30,511 nt of DNA from Christensenella sp. UBA941 (GTDB lineage Bacteria > Bacillota > Clostridia > Christensenellales > UBA941). Made by a program: the position numbers and the translations under genes. The DNA lies in the NCBI GenBank assembly GCA_002293365.1, contig DBDD01000239.1, positions 1 to 30,511 on the forward strand, given 5' to 3'. The stretch's first letter is position 1; every line of letters starts with the position of its first letter. The notes beneath the pieces are model-generated. The model made no database searches and was not told the DNA's origin. It saw only the letters and a list, made by a program, of their open reading frames with translations. Positions 7,735 to 15,042 of the stretch are shown one piece after another.

Positions 7735-9342
7735 CTACCCCGCCATCTCGTCCCGCAGCGCCGCCATCGTCTCAATCCGCGCGCCGCACATTTCGGGCAG
7801 ATTCGCCCTTACCAGTGCTTCCGCGAATGGAGGCGGTACTGCATTTCCGCAGCGCGCGACCTGCGCCGCCTTAGTGATCGTCTCGCCGTTCGGCCCAATG
7901 TCGATTATGTAGTCCGGCGGGAATCCCTGTGCGTTAAACAGCTCGCGCGGCGTCAACATACGTAGCCCGATATCGGCTATGGCGTACTGTTCGCCGTGAA
8001 TCGTAATCAGTTCAAAACGGTCTTTCGTCGTGACCGTATGAAGCGGCTCTGTCAAAGGTTGGCCGTCGCCGGTTCCGTAGTGTTTCACCAAGAACGCCCG
8101 CACTTCGCCGAAATGCCCCGGCGACAACGTGATGGTATGGAGCGGGTCGGTGGCGTCCTGCCCCGTGCCGCAGCCGTAGAACTTGCTGACGAATGCGGCG
8201 CAAACTGCGTTATGATCTTGGGCGGTAACAGTATTCAGCGGGCGATCCGGCCGGTTGCCGTGACTGGTATAGCCGCCGCCGTATGACTGGGTTAAGAACG
8301 CCGATACAAGTCCGTACCGATTCGCGGCGTCGGCGGTCAAAAGCGGGCTGTCTATGCGTTGCCCGCGCACCTCTCGCTCCGACTGTTCGCCGTGGTATTG
8401 AATGAGCGTAGGTGTTAAAAGCATCTGCCCGCCACCGCCGCCTGTCCTGATTGTGTTTAATGGGCTGTCTACCCGCGCGCCGGTCGCATTCGTGATATTG
8501 CTCACTGTCCACGGGACAATAAACGGCTCCGCGCTGTCGATAACAAACTTCTTCAACCCGCGCGCGATCCTGCGCATCGTCGCGTCTGCCAGCGGACGCA
8601 CGGCCCGAACGCCGTATTTGCGGTATATCTCGTCGGCGCTATCGAAGATGGACGGACACGGCAACGTCCAGTCTATTATCTCCGCCGCCGAGCGCCACGG
8701 TTTAAGCCGTCCCGCCTTTACTGCCTCGCTGTCCGGCGCTGCGTGGGTCGGCTCCGGCCATACGATGGGCTGGCCGTCGTTCCGGGCAATGAGGAAGAAC
8801 CGCTTGCGTATGGTCGGCGCGCCGTAGTCACACGCCCGCAGCTCCCGCCAGTCCACTTTGTAGCCGTGGGATTTAAGCGCTTTGACAAAGCTTCTGAAAG
8901 TCTCGCCAGCCCGTTCTTTGATGGGTTTACCCTCTTTGTCGAGCGGCCCCCAAGACTGAAATTCCTCAACATTTTCTAGGCATATTACGCGCGGGCGAAC
9001 GGTTGCAGCCCAGCGCACCGCTACCCATGCCAGCCCACGAATCTCCTTTTTGACGGGTTTGCCGCCACGGGCCTTAGAATGATGAGTGCAGTCCGGCGAG
9101 AACCACGCCAGGCCGACGGGCTGGCCGTGCGTTACTTTGCGCGGGTCAACCTCCCATACACTCTCGCAAAAATGCCGGGTAAACGGATGATTCGCGACGT
9201 GCATGGCGATAGCTGACGGATCATGGTTTATCGCGATATCCACGGGTCGGCCCGTTGCGAGTTCAATGCCCGTGCTGGCCCCGCCGCCTCCGGCGAAATT
9301 GTCTATTATGAGTTCGTCGAATATGTTGATTTGCTGTGGCAT
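7735..9342 (-). CDS. phage DNA cytosine-5 methyltransferase with repeat-built target domain
   Basis: It transfers a methyl group from S-adenosylmethionine to C5 of cytosine in a specific DNA site. Motifs are in the canonical order. Motif I is NFAGGGGASTG (14-24). Motif IV is the phage-type SPDCTHHS with catalytic Cys85. Motif VI is ENVEEF (123-128). The motif VIII region is APTIRKRFFL, motif IX is LTPRELFNAQGFP (463-475), and motif X is GNAVPPPF (499-506). The target-recognition stretch between VIII and IX (about 270-450) is made of roughly 32-residue units repeating the pattern YG-G-PL-T-T-D. No restriction enzyme gene is adjacent, so it is an orphan methylase, most likely protecting phage DNA. 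The upstream stop lies 1 nt from its ATG. Confidence 0.9.
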   Translation of the reverse strand: MPQQINIFDELIIDNFAGGGGASTGIELATGRPVDIAINHDPSAIAMHVANHPFTRHFCESVWEVDPRKVTHGQPVGLAWFSPDCTHHSKARGGKPVKKEIRGLAWVAVRWAATVRPRVICLENVEEFQSWGPLDKEGKPIKERAGETFRSFVKALKSHGYKVDWRELRACDYGAPTIRKRFFLIARNDGQPIVWPEPTHAAPDSEAVKAGRLKPWRSAAEIIDWTLPCPSIFDSADEIYRKYGVRAVRPLADATMRRIARGLKKFVIDSAEPFIVPWTVSNITNATGARVDSPLNTIRTGGGGGQMLLTPTLIQYHGEQSEREVRGQRIDSPLLTADAANRYGLVSAFLTQSYGGGYTSHGNRPDRPLNTVTAQDHNAVCAAFVSKFYGCGTGQDATDPLHTITLSPGHFGEVRAFLVKHYGTGDGQPLTEPLHTVTTKDRFELITIHGEQYAIADIGLRMLTPRELFNAQGFPPDYIIDIGPNGETITKAAQVARCGNAVPPPFAEALVRANLPEMCGARIETMAALRDEMAG

Positions 9343-9343
9343 A

Positions 9344-9919
9344 CTACCTCCCCTTCCCCGGCCTCCGCAAAGGCTGATATATCGTTTCTCCGCTCCCGTC
9401 CCAAACGCACCAGATACAGTCCATGAGCGGAGAACCGCCGCCGCGCTGCTTGAATAGAAAGTCGGGCCTCCATGTCAGCGGCAGGATCGCGGAGGGCTTG
9501 TGCGTCTCGAACAGGTCGAATCTCCGTCGAGCGTGCCAAAACTGCGATTTCAGCAGCAGCGCAAACGGTTTGCCGATCTCGTTACAGCGGGCAATGAAGC
9601 TTTCGGCCAGCGCGAACGGCGGGTTTGTGATAATCCAGTCGCTTTCGCGGATATCGCAATCAAGGAAGTCGATACCGGGCTGGCCGTACCCTGTGTCGTT
9701 AATGTCGCTGGAAACAGTCGGGTAGCCGCGCCCTATAAACACCTCGGACATATGCCCTTCGCCGCAAGCTGGTTCCCATATCGTCGTACCGGATGGGAGG
9801 GCGAGATAATCCATTAATGCTTCTGTCGCTTCCGGCGGCGTCGGGTAGAAGTCGGAGCCGACGCGCTCGTAGGCTGTGTTGCCGCCCGATATTCTGCTGC
9901 CGAATAGGCTATCAGTCAT
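9344..9919 (-). CDS. phage adenine-type DNA methyltransferase
   Basis: This 191-aa SAM-dependent enzyme has motif I EPACGEGH (49-56) followed by the catalytic TNPPF (98-102) of amino-methyltransferases that act on adenine N6. A FYPTPPEATEAL lead-in is common in phage versions. The protein is short, with little room for a separate target domain. The gene is coupled to the C5 methylase (1-nt gap) and to rusA by an ATGA overlap. No cognate nuclease is seen. The adenine assignment rests on NPPF and family resemblance; the target site is unknown. Confidence 0.8.
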   Translation of the reverse strand: MTDSLFGSRISGGNTAYERVGSDFYPTPPEATEALMDYLALPSGTTIWEPACGEGHMSEVFIGRGYPTVSSDINDTGYGQPGIDFLDCDIRESDWIITNPPFALAESFIARCNEIGKPFALLLKSQFWHARRRFDLFETHKPSAILPLTWRPDFLFKQRGGGSPLMDCIWCVWDGSGETIYQPLRRPGKGR

Positions 9920-10308
9920 TGCGCCTCGACCTCCGTTATCTCCACTTCCGTTCTCGGATTCGCCTTATCGTGAAATACCCTGCTGCCGTCCGTACTCCTG
10001 ACTATTTCGGGATTAAGGCTGCTATCATCGGCCAACACGCCGTAATGAACCAGAATGTCATGTAGGGCGCTGTGCAAGTTCACGATATCCACTTTGCGCT
10101 GCTCCTTCATGAAGTACAGCGCCTTGACGTTGACGGGCTGATTTATCCCGGCCCATTTGTGGCGAATGTGATACCCCGCCGCCTCTTGATACCGTTCAAA
10201 CGCCTCGCTGGGCAGGAGCTTGACGTGTTCGCCTCGCGGTACAATGCGCCCGGAATTTTTCTTTGTAACCGGCGGGAGCGGTATTGTGAAGCGAACGAGT
10301 ACGTTCAT
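9916..10308 (-). CDS. RusA-type Holliday junction resolvase
   Basis: This 130-aa endonuclease cuts four-way DNA junctions during phage recombination and replication. The RusA core is clear: an N-terminal PLPPVTKKN, then KVDIVNLHSALHDILVHYGVLADDS (72-96), supplying the acidic metal ligands D74, D84 and D94/D95. RusA proteins are about 120 residues, so the length is normal. It overlaps the adenine methylase and the upstream small gene by 4 nt each. It would resolve products of the RecT/YqaJ pathway encoded upstream. Confidence 0.88.
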   Translation of the reverse strand: MNVLVRFTIPLPPVTKKNSGRIVPRGEHVKLLPSEAFERYQEAAGYHIRHKWAGINQPVNVKALYFMKEQRKVDIVNLHSALHDILVHYGVLADDSSLNPEIVRSTDGSRVFHDKANPRTEVEITEVEAQ

Positions 10309-10541
10309 GCTGGCTCCAACCTTTCAGCCGCTTCCTGCGCCATAATCTGCGTCAAAAACCAGACTTCACGATAAGAGTCATAAGCAAGCAGTGTGCCGCC
10401 AAATATAGTCACGCCGCGATTGTCTACTTGCTCGACTCGGAACGGCCATACGAAAGCACTCTCTTCGTCATGGTCGGGCAGATATACCACATCGCCCGGT
10501 TTCAGCAGCCTCTTAATGTTGGCGATATCTCTGTCGGTCAT
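10305..10541 (-). CDS. hypothetical phage protein
   Basis: This 78-aa protein with alternating strands (GDVVYLPD, FRVEQVDNRGVTIFGG, VWFLTQIM) looks like a small beta-barrel fold of the kind seen in many phage accessory proteins. It has 4-nt ATGA overlaps on both sides. No family is assigned. Confidence 0.6.
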   Translation of the reverse strand: MTDRDIANIKRLLKPGDVVYLPDHDEESAFVWPFRVEQVDNRGVTIFGGTLLAYDSYREVWFLTQIMAQEAAERLEPA

Positions 10542-10840
10542 GAGTTTGCACCCTTCTCAAACGATATCTCCCCAGCCAGTGCCACGTACCCAGTCATATC
10601 CACAAAGTTGTCATCCGAGTGACCTCCGGTGATGATTCGCCCGACTTTGAGCAGCGCCATCATCAAGGCCACATCTTCCGCGTCGAGATTGAAGCCGAAA
10701 TAGCCTATGGTTTTATGCAGATACGCCGTCCAAAGTGACGCGATCACGGCGAAGTTCTTTTCCGGCGCGCCGTACTGCTGTTCGCGGTCGGCGCAGATTA
10801 GGGTTTTGGCGGTTTCAAGGATTTCAGCGCGTTTAGTCAT
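10538..10840 (-). CDS. DUF6378 phage protein
   Basis: About 100 aa. The sequence follows the DUF6378 pattern: CADREQQYGAPEKNFAVIASLW, then AEDVALMMALLKVGRI, then DDNFVDMTGYVALAGE. Function unknown; it is found widely in phage early regions. The ATG at 10840 is preferred over an upstream in-frame ATG at 10891 because it has a GAGG site and overlaps the previous stop by only 8 nt. Confidence 0.8.
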   Translation of the reverse strand: MTKRAEILETAKTLICADREQQYGAPEKNFAVIASLWTAYLHKTIGYFGFNLDAEDVALMMALLKVGRIITGGHSDDNFVDMTGYVALAGEISFEKGANS

Positions 10841-11060
10841 GGTGGGCCTCGCTTTTGCACTCTTCGCCACAATAATCCGCATCGCATTCATCGCATGGCG
10901 TATATCCGGCCCGTATTTCGAGCGTTACAATCTTGTAGCCCTTGAACAGCCGCAATTTTAAAATCCTACAAAGCGCCTTAATCGCCGATTCTGTTTGCCG
11001 CTCGAATCTGTACGGGCAACGGCCATTTTTGACGAAATGTACGGTGTATTTACTCCCCAT
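10833..11060 (-). CDS. hypothetical protein with C-terminal Cys cluster
   Basis: A 75-aa protein. The N-terminal half is a basic strand-helix unit (YTVHFVKNG, SAIKALCRILKLR). The C-terminal half has PCDECDADYCGEEC, four cysteines fit to hold one zinc ion. Ribosome site GGAGG 6 nt before ATG. It overlaps both neighbours (8 and 11 nt). No family recognised. Confidence 0.6.
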   Translation of the reverse strand: MGSKYTVHFVKNGRCPYRFERQTESAIKALCRILKLRLFKGYKIVTLEIRAGYTPCDECDADYCGEECKSEAHHD

Positions 11061-11211
11061 TTGTAGCCTCCGCTCTCTGCTCGTTTCTCAAATATTCCAA
11101 CCGTCGCCGTAAGTTCAAAAGCGAAAACTCGCGCAACGCCTCATTCTCAATCTGTTCGGCGCTTGCGATAGCGTCGAGCGTTTGCTGGATTGCATCAGTT
11201 GGGTTCGGCAC
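11050..11211 (-). CDS. hypothetical helical phage protein
   Basis: 53 aa from GTG at 11211, which has GGGAGG 6 nt upstream; an upstream in-frame GTG at 11232 lacks a site. Almost wholly helical and charged (QTLDAIASAEQIENEALREF). It overlaps both neighbours slightly, as do the rest of the operon. Function unknown. Confidence 0.55.
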   Translation of the reverse strand: MPNPTDAIQQTLDAIASAEQIENEALREFSLLNLRRRLEYLRNEQRAEATNGE

Positions 11212-11617
11212 GGTTGGCCTCCCTCGCTTCACGCATAATCGATATCCTGCGGTATTCGGATTTTGATAGGTCTTGCGGAGGGTTAGTGGTTGCGGATTCA
11301 GGCGGCGAGTTCGCCCAAGTCTTAATCATCATCGAACATGCAGCGTCCGTACTCAGGCCTATGCAAGCACCCTTTGCAGGACATACTTTGCAACATTCAA
11401 CGCCCACTTTGCAAAACGTATCGGCCAACCTCTCCACCGTTAATTCCGCTTTCCACTTCTCGAAATTGGTCAGGGGTTTGGGCGGGTCGGTTAAGGATTC
11501 AAGCGCCATCGCGCCTGCTCGGAGCGCGTCGCGATCCTCCTTGCTCAGTAGTGTCGCGTATCCGTGGGCGCTGCTGGCTGCCCGCCGCAAACGCGCCGCA
11601 TAATCCGCATTACTCAT
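11195..11617 (-). CDS. hypothetical phage protein with Cys motif
   Basis: A 140-aa protein with a helical N-terminus (about 1-45), then TNFEKWKAELTVERLAD, a segment recurring in Bacillota phage early proteins. A cysteine set follows (FCKVGVECCKVCPAKGAC, about 69-86) that could bind metal. The C-terminal tail is low-complexity and charged. The start overlaps the upstream stop by ATGA. Function unknown. Confidence 0.6.
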   Translation of the reverse strand: MSNADYAARLRRAASSAHGYATLLSKEDRDALRAGAMALESLTDPPKPLTNFEKWKAELTVERLADTFCKVGVECCKVCPAKGACIGLSTDAACSMMIKTWANSPPESATTNPPQDLSKSEYRRISIMREAREANRAEPN

Positions 11618-11922
11618 TTCGCTTCACCCCGCATATCGGCCCCACAATTCGGGCAAAACGGCGATTCGACCTCAATAAAGCTATTCTCCTCGAATAGAGC
11701 TATATCGCGGCAATTGCTGCATACCGTCGAGTTTGGCGGCGTTCCTGTGTGTAGCCATTCGCCCGTCGCGGGCTTGGGCGGGGCGATAGTTGGAAAGCGC
11801 GATATCTTGGCTATCAAACGGTCAAGTTCAGCCATCGTCTCGGCTGTCTCTGTCGAACCCTTATCACAAGCGGCGATGATCTTTTCACAATCATCAATAA
11901 CTTTTTGCAACTGTGCGTTCAT
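11614..11922 (-). CDS. hypothetical phage protein with zinc ribbon
   Basis: 102 aa starting at ATG 11922, which overlaps the helicase-loader stop by ATGA and has GGAGGGGCG upstream; the longer frame to 12126 is antisense-like reading through that gene. The N-terminal half is a coiled helix (LQKVIDDCEKIIAACDKG). The C-terminal half carries CSNC and CPNCGADM, a four-Cys zinc ribbon. No function assigned. Confidence 0.65.
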   Translation of the reverse strand: MNAQLQKVIDDCEKIIAACDKGSTETAETMAELDRLIAKISRFPTIAPPKPATGEWLHTGTPPNSTVCSNCRDIALFEENSFIEVESPFCPNCGADMRGEAK

Positions 11923-12491
11923 TTCGCCCCTCCAATCAGTCGTAAAACCGGCATTGCGCCAATCTTGGCAATCTGCTCTTTCAGCGCCGCCGGTAGCGCC
12001 GCTTCTTCGCGCTGCCGCTCGTTCGCCGCTTTCCACATGCGCCCGAATTGGCCGCGCACAACTCCCATTTCGTCCATTGGCGTAGCCGCCAAATCCGCAA
12101 GCCCCATTCGCTTCACGATCTGCCACACGTCCGACGGTATGCCCTTCGCGGCTTTTTCTGGCGCGTATATGTTAAAATTGCGTATGGCTTGCAAAGCGTA
12201 GCTCCACGCTTCATCCTCCGTCATGCGTGTGTCGGGATGGAGGATTGCCGCCGCCTCTTTGCGAAGTTCCGCAATAGAGGGCGCGAATGGGCTTTTTGTG
12301 GCATGGACTTTTAGCGCGATTTCCGCTGTATCGAAGTCGAGGTCGCCAAGCATTGAGTGCCACATTCTAATCATCGTTGTACTGCGTTCGTCTGGTTTTT
12401 TGTCATTGCCACTCCTAACGACAAACGCTTGCTCTTTTGGGAAAAGCGTACTTATCGCAAAGAACAGTTTGTTTATATCCTGCCTAGTCAC
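11919..12491 (-). CDS. G39P-like replicative helicase loader/inhibitor
   Basis: This 190-aa protein resembles the G39P family of SPP1-like phages in its N-terminal helical domain (DINKLFFAISTLFP, then MIRMWHSMLGDLDFDTAEIALKVHATKSPFAPSIAEL, about 40-76). G39P binds the replicative helicase in its ATP form and delivers it to the origin-bound protein. The C-terminal half is helical and more variable. It follows the replisome-organiser gene with an ATGA overlap, the usual phage order. No DnaB-type helicase is seen in the window, so it probably recruits the host helicase. Confidence 0.75.
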   Translation of the reverse strand: MTRQDINKLFFAISTLFPKEQAFVVRSGNDKKPDERSTTMIRMWHSMLGDLDFDTAEIALKVHATKSPFAPSIAELRKEAAAILHPDTRMTEDEAWSYALQAIRNFNIYAPEKAAKGIPSDVWQIVKRMGLADLAATPMDEMGVVRGQFGRMWKAANERQREEAALPAALKEQIAKIGAMPVLRLIGGAK

Positions 12492-13246
12492 AGCACGTCC
12501 TCCCCGGCCAATAGTTCGTGCATTGCCTTAAATCCGTCGAATGAGTTGGCGGTATCCTTCTCCAAATGTGGCTTGTCCTGCTCACGCGCCAGCCATCCGT
12601 TAATGAATCGCATAATTCCAGCTTTCGTCTTGCGCTTTTTGGGATTGCCGTCAAGCCACCCCTTCATGGCGCGTAGCTGCTGCATCACATCGACGGCAGG
12701 ATATAGGCCAGCCCACTCGTCGGCCTGATCTGCGAAAATCGGATACTCGCTCTTGTCGTTAAGCGTGAGTGAGATAATCTGCTGGCGCGGAGGATCGCGG
12801 CCCGCGATATCTCCGGGCATAAATGATTCGGATTCCCGATTCGGATTGGATTCGTATTCGGATTGGGATTCGGGCGGCGGTTCGCCGCAAGTTGCCGCGA
12901 GTTGCGGCGAATGAACATCTTCTGGCGGCGCGGGGTATTTCTCTTTAGAATCGCGTAGCCTTTGGTGTTTACCCCAAGCAGTCAATTCAAGGTACGGCTG
13001 TCGGTCATACTCGTACACCCTCACCATGCCAAGCGTCGATAGCTTTGAAAGTACACTCTCCACCTGTTTGGCCGTCACGTCTTTAAGCGGAAATAACCTC
13101 GATTTCAATATAGCCGCCCGCGCGTCCATCCTGCCGTAATCATCGCAGTTGGTAATAAGCCGATAAAAGAACGCTTCTTCAAACCACGAAAGGGCATTGA
13201 TACTTTCGCTCGTGCATATTGATTCTTTCAAGATGCGATTCGGCAT
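12488..13246 (-). CDS. phage replisome organiser / replication initiation protein
   Basis: This 252-aa protein starts with a winged-helix domain typical of phage replication initiators (ALSWFEEAFFYRLITNCDDYGR, then SVLSKLSTLGMVRVYEYDRQPYLELTAW). A disordered Ser/Glu/Asn-rich linker (about 118-145) is followed by a C-terminal helical segment (GIMRFINGWLAR), often seen in proteins that contact the helicase loader. In related phages the linker DNA holds the origin, and a repeat block is present here (12825-12911). Ribosome site GGAGG. The winged-helix and context assignments are firm; the exact family is not. Confidence 0.75.
   Translation of the reverse strand: MPNRILKESICTSESINALSWFEEAFFYRLITNCDDYGRMDARAAILKSRLFPLKDVTAKQVESVLSKLSTLGMVRVYEYDRQPYLELTAWGKHQRLRDSKEKYPAPPEDVHSPQLAATCGEPPPESQSEYESNPNRESESFMPGDIAGRDPPRQQIISLTLNDKSEYPIFADQADEWAGLYPAVDVMQQLRAMKGWLDGNPKKRKTKAGIMRFINGWLAREQDKPHLEKDTANSFDGFKAMHELLAGEDVL
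12825..12911. repeat. iterated GATTC repeats plus hairpin (candidate replication origin)
   Basis: Five GATTC copies (starting 12825, 12831, 12838, 12849, 12867) and a TATTC variant cluster in 47 bp. They are followed by a perfect 10-bp inverted repeat, TTCGCCGCAA (12881-12890) and TTGCGGCGAA (12902-12911). All lie in the linker of the replication initiator gene, the classic place for a phage origin. The repeats also encode a Ser/Glu-rich tract, so coding constraint may explain part of them. Confidence 0.45.
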
Positions 13247-13306
13247 GTTACCTCCAAGCGTACCTTGCCGCCAAACCCTTCCAGCCCAACCCGCAACTTA
13301 GGCGCA

Positions 13307-13903
13307 TCACGCGCTCTCTGTGAGCATGTCGCGGGAGAAGGGGATTACAGGGATTCCCGCTTCGCCGCAATATTCGGCACTAGAGCCAGCCAGCGCGCCA
13401 TTGCGTGTTCTTATTACAGTAGAATCCGTCTTGTAGCCCATAGCGCTGCTGCCGTCTGCCCACTTGATGCCCGCGCCTTGTAAGTAAGACATAAACATAT
13501 CGCGTGACACGATGCCGGGAACCTTGACGGCGATCTTTCCGGCCCTAAACCCCTCGAACGTGAAGCGCGGCGGCTCCGGCGCGGGTTCGGGTTCCAGTTC
13601 GGCGGCGGCGGCGTAGTTTTCAAGGACGGTGTAATACTTCTCTGGGTCGTCCCACATCGTGGAGCCAATCTCAAAATGCCCCATGCAGCACCCCGGCGCA
13701 CATATAACGATATCGCCGGGTTTGTACCGGGTGTTGCCGCCCTCTTTAAGCCGCACAAGCTCGCCAACCTCGGCCCGCCGCTCGACCTCGCGAACCTCCG
13801 GCGCGGGTTTTGAAAGCACCTTATAATCGCCATCATAAGACCAATTCTTCACGATTCCGTTTTCGTATACCTTAATAACAAGCGTTTTGATGCACTCGGA
13901 CAT
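13307..13903 (-). CDS. hypothetical phage protein with C-terminal GKIAV-type domain
   Basis: A 198-aa protein. The N-terminal part (about 1-95) contains strands and Cys in ICAPGCCMGHFEIG. A Pro/Glu linker (ELEPEPAPEPP) follows. The C-terminal domain begins FEGFRAGKIAVKV, continues with GAGIKWADGSSA, and ends in IPVIPFSRDML. This last pattern recurs in many Bacillota phage proteins, usually as a single small domain at a C-terminus; its function is not known. Ribosome site AAGGAGG before ATG. A 200-bp gap separates it from recT. Confidence 0.6.
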   Translation of the reverse strand: MSECIKTLVIKVYENGIVKNWSYDGDYKVLSKPAPEVREVERRAEVGELVRLKEGGNTRYKPGDIVICAPGCCMGHFEIGSTMWDDPEKYYTVLENYAAAAELEPEPAPEPPRFTFEGFRAGKIAVKVPGIVSRDMFMSYLQGAGIKWADGSSAMGYKTDSTVIRTRNGALAGSSAEYCGEAGIPVIPFSRDMLTESA

Positions 13904-14104
13904 ACCTGCCTCCTTCGTCTTGCGCGGTATTGTAACCGCCGCGCACGGTCAAAAGTGTAAACTGTACTTAGAATAATAGCTGAAATTATGAAAGTTACGG
14001 GCTTCGCGGTCATGACTGCCTGTGAAGCGGCACAGGCAACCGCTAACGTCCCTTGACCATAAGCATCTTATATATTTCCAAGCCCGCCGCCTCGGACGCG
14101 GATT
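13904..14104. promoter_or_regulatory. intergenic leader with two hairpins
   Basis: This is one of the longer gaps in the early operon, with no gene. It holds a perfect 8-bp stem with 6-nt loop (TGCCTGTG 14017-14024, CACAGGCA 14031-14038) and a 7-bp stem (TGCGCGG 13921-13927, CCGCGCA 13939-13945) just before the next ribosome site. Neither has a T-run. An AT-rich stretch (about 13955-13992) lies between them, but no promoter of good quality is apparent. Confidence 0.35.
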
Positions 14105-15022
14105 CTACGTGTCCAATCTTTCCTGCAAAACGCCATCGCCGTCGGCAGCGGGTATGGGCGCTTCCGGCTCCACCGAATAATCAACCTCAATCGGCCCCGC
14201 GCCCGGTTCCGGCAGTAGCCTATCTTCATCGTCAAAAGAGCCGGTCGCTATCGCCTCTGCCGCCGCCAGCGTTTGCGGGTTCGCTTGCTGGTAGTCAATG
14301 GACATGAGGCCCCACTTGCCGATTAAGCGGCGCATGACCGTCTTGGCGCACATCGCGTCGAAGTCCTCACGCCAGCCCTTGCCCATGTACTGGCCCTTGC
14401 GATGCTTCTTTTCGTGCGCCTGTATCTGCTTGACGGACATGTATATGGTTTTCTCTGTGCCGTTGATAAGCTTGAAGAATCCGACGTAGCCGATGATGGG
14501 CGCGGCCTCGCGCTTGTCGTCGTCCGCGATGTACTCGATCTCGATATCTTCTGTTAGGCGGTCGTAGTGCTTCAACTCGCCCTCGCGGATATCAAGCACG
14601 TTGATTCTCTTGTACGCGCCCGTGCGTAGCGCCAATTGCTGCATACCCTTGTAGCCCATTATGAACGTCGCTTCCATGACCTTCGAGCCGTCTTCTTTCT
14701 TGTTCCTAAACGGCACGATATAGGCAAAGCCTAAATTCGGATCGATTGGAAGGTCGAACGTCGCGGCCTTTAGCGCCGACTGGATCACCGTCATGGGCGA
14801 CTGGTGGAACGCCTCTTGTAGCTGCGGCGACGCATTGAGCAGCGACACGATGCTTGACATGAACTGCGGGGCGCGTCTGCCGAGCAATTCATCGAACCGG
14901 CGGCGCAAGCCCTCTTTGTCAAGGAACGTGTTTATCATCACGTTCAGACTTTGCTTCGCCTGTTGCTGTGCGGGCTGTGCGGCCTTTGCCGCTACCGCGC
15001 TCTGGATAGCTCCTACTGCCAT
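14105..15022 (-). CDS. recT: RecT family single-strand annealing protein
   Basis: This 305-aa RecT/Redbeta-superfamily protein coats resected single-stranded DNA and anneals complementary strands during phage recombination. The family core is evident: PQFMSSIVSLLNASPQLQEA, PMTVIQSALKAATFDLPIDPNLG, AYIVPFRN, EATFIMGYKGMQQLALRTGAYKRINV, and FDAMCAKTVMRRLIGKWG. The C-terminal tail is acidic and variable, as usual. It lies downstream of the HerA-type ATPase and YqaJ exonuclease in one operon (20-nt gap, ribosome site AGGAGG). The start is placed at the ATG directly after that site. Confidence 0.95.
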   Translation of the reverse strand: MAVGAIQSAVAAKAAQPAQQQAKQSLNVMINTFLDKEGLRRRFDELLGRRAPQFMSSIVSLLNASPQLQEAFHQSPMTVIQSALKAATFDLPIDPNLGFAYIVPFRNKKEDGSKVMEATFIMGYKGMQQLALRTGAYKRINVLDIREGELKHYDRLTEDIEIEYIADDDKREAAPIIGYVGFFKLINGTEKTIYMSVKQIQAHEKKHRKGQYMGKGWREDFDAMCAKTVMRRLIGKWGLMSIDYQQANPQTLAAAEAIATGSFDDEDRLLPEPGAGPIEVDYSVEPEAPIPAADGDGVLQERLDT

Positions 15023-15042
15023 TTCAAAAACCTCCTGTATGT

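Noticed and set aside
14041..14104. Protein-like open stretch after recT on the minus strand
   Set aside because: About 20 plausible residues in frame, but no start codon or ribosome site inside the gap; probably chance or a remnant.
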